Below are positions 4,569 to 5,135 of a stretch of 5,135 nt of DNA, piece after piece. The DNA is from Candidatus Rifleibacteriota bacterium (lineage in GTDB: Bacteria; Muiribacteriota; Ozemobacteria; Ozemobacterales; Ozemobacteraceae): positions 1 through 5,135 of the forward strand of contig JAQUZA010000266.1 in the NCBI GenBank assembly GCA_028691595.1, given 5' to 3'. A program made the position numbers and the translations under genes. The notes under the pieces are model-generated. The model searched no databases. It was not told the DNA's origin and saw nothing but the letters and a program-made list of their open reading frames with translations. Numbering within the stretch: the first letter of the stretch is position 1; every line of letters starts with the position of its first letter.

Positions 4569-5135
4569 TATTTTTCTACATGCGCAATCACCAGAAACAT
4601 CGGTGTGCCGGCGCGATTAACGAGAAGCACCGAACTTTTCTTTGCTTCGCCATCTTTTAAAGCCTTTTCCAGCGCTTTTTCATCCAGAACTTCCTGGCCG
4701 TTAACTTGAACAATAGCGTCGCCGGCCTTCAGTCCACCCTTATCGGCAGGAGAATTTTCGCGCACTGCCGAGACTGCCAATCCTTCCTTGTTTTCAAGCC
4801 CCATCCCCCTTGCGAGTTCAGGGGTCAGTTTCTGAACCCTTATCCCCAGAGATCCGGCAGTTCCGACCTCATTGCCCCGAGCCCCGGGAAGCTTTTCGGC
4901 ATCGCGAGCACTTAAACCAAAGGTTTCTGGCATCTGCTCAAGATTAACCTTTAAATCAACCGGTTTGCCATTACGAAGCACCTCAACTACAATTGTCTTG
5001 CCAACCTCCTGCGCCAGAACATGTTTCTGCACATCATTGGTGTTCTTCATTACCTTACCATCGATTTTTCTGATTATATCCATCATTTTTAAACCGGCTT
5101 TAGAAGCGGGGCTATCGGGAGACAACTGCATTACC
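4568..5135 (-). CDS. DegP/HtrA (Do) family serine protease, C-terminal two-PDZ part, N-terminus beyond right edge
   Basis: The 188 visible residues are the C-terminal part of a protein entering from the right edge. Two PDZ domains are seen. The first (counting from the Met codon at 5131: about 1-67) has SPDSPASKAGLK (4-15), DII and IDGK. The second (about 93-185) has LGIRVQKLTPELARGMGL (95-112), ENSPADKGGLKAGDAI (125-140), VNGQEV and a closing VNRAGTPMFLVI (171-182). This spacing and the PDZ2 ending match Do-family periplasmic proteases, which degrade or chaperone misfolded envelope proteins. The catalytic His-Asp-Ser domain would lie off the window, so activity cannot be judged. PDZ1 reads GLKMMD where GLKxGD is usual, a non-glycine before the aspartate. 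The Met at 5131 is internal to PDZ1 and is not the start; the frame stays open to the edge. The TAA stop at 4570-4568 is followed by two hairpins. It could instead be a PDZ protein lacking a protease domain. Confidence 0.88.
   Translation of the reverse strand, partial: VMQLSPDSPASKAGLKMMDIIRKIDGKVMKNTNDVQKHVLAQEVGKTIVVEVLRNGKPVDLKVNLEQMPETFGLSARDAEKLPGARGNEVGTAGSLGIRVQKLTPELARGMGLENKEGLAVSAVRENSPADKGGLKAGDAIVQVNGQEVLDEKALEKALKDGEAKKSSVLLVNRAGTPMFLVIAHVEK

Noticed and set aside
4568..5131. ATG at 5131 as the true start of a short PDZ protein.
   Set aside because: It falls within the first PDZ domain, and the frame remains open to the window edge, so the gene continues to the right.

Overview
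The window looks like chromosomal DNA from a diderm bacterium of moderate G+C content. The diderm call rests on the tail of a two-PDZ Do/HtrA-type periplasmic protease, a possible lipoprotein, and a membrane kinase with a large extracytoplasmic part. The lineage cannot be fixed from this sequence. A TadZ/CpaE-like ATPase next to Hanks-type kinase signalling, plus a small protein ending in a 'CPxGGxY...CSxHG' pattern, makes me think of a deep-branching group such as Candidatus Riflebacteria, but that is a weak guess. I see no insertion sequence, phage gene, CRISPR array, tRNA or rRNA.

Left two thirds (3542 down to 1, minus strand): one promoter with a perfect extended -10 appears to drive a tight three-gene operon. 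The order is an FHA-domain protein fused to a TadZ/CpaE/MinD-like ATPase (3480-2302), a transmembrane Ser/Thr kinase with PEGA-like and TPR regions (2290-476), and a PP2C phosphatase (463 to beyond the left edge). The spacers are 11 and 12 bp. Together these form a writer (kinase), an eraser (phosphatase) and a phospho-threonine reader (FHA) fused to a spatial-organiser ATPase. The start codons run ATG, TTG, GTG down the operon.

Middle (3587-4243, plus strand): a divergent, near-consensus sigma-70 promoter (TTGACA, 17 bp, TATGAT) lies so close to a GTG start that the mRNA would be nearly leaderless. It drives a 204-residue membrane-anchored or lipoprotein of unknown function.

Right (4240-5135, minus strand): a 54-residue single-span membrane protein runs convergently and overlaps the 204-residue gene by 4 bp at the stop codons. 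Two hairpins follow upstream of it: a GC-rich stem with a T run on the minus strand, and a perfect 13-bp inverted repeat with a T-rich run on the plus strand. Last is the C-terminal part of a DegP/HtrA-like protein, cut by the right edge.

The most notable item is the FHA-ATPase/kinase/phosphatase operon. The FHA domain sits where TadZ/CpaE proteins usually carry a receiver-like domain, and the ATPase lacks the usual P-loop lysine.
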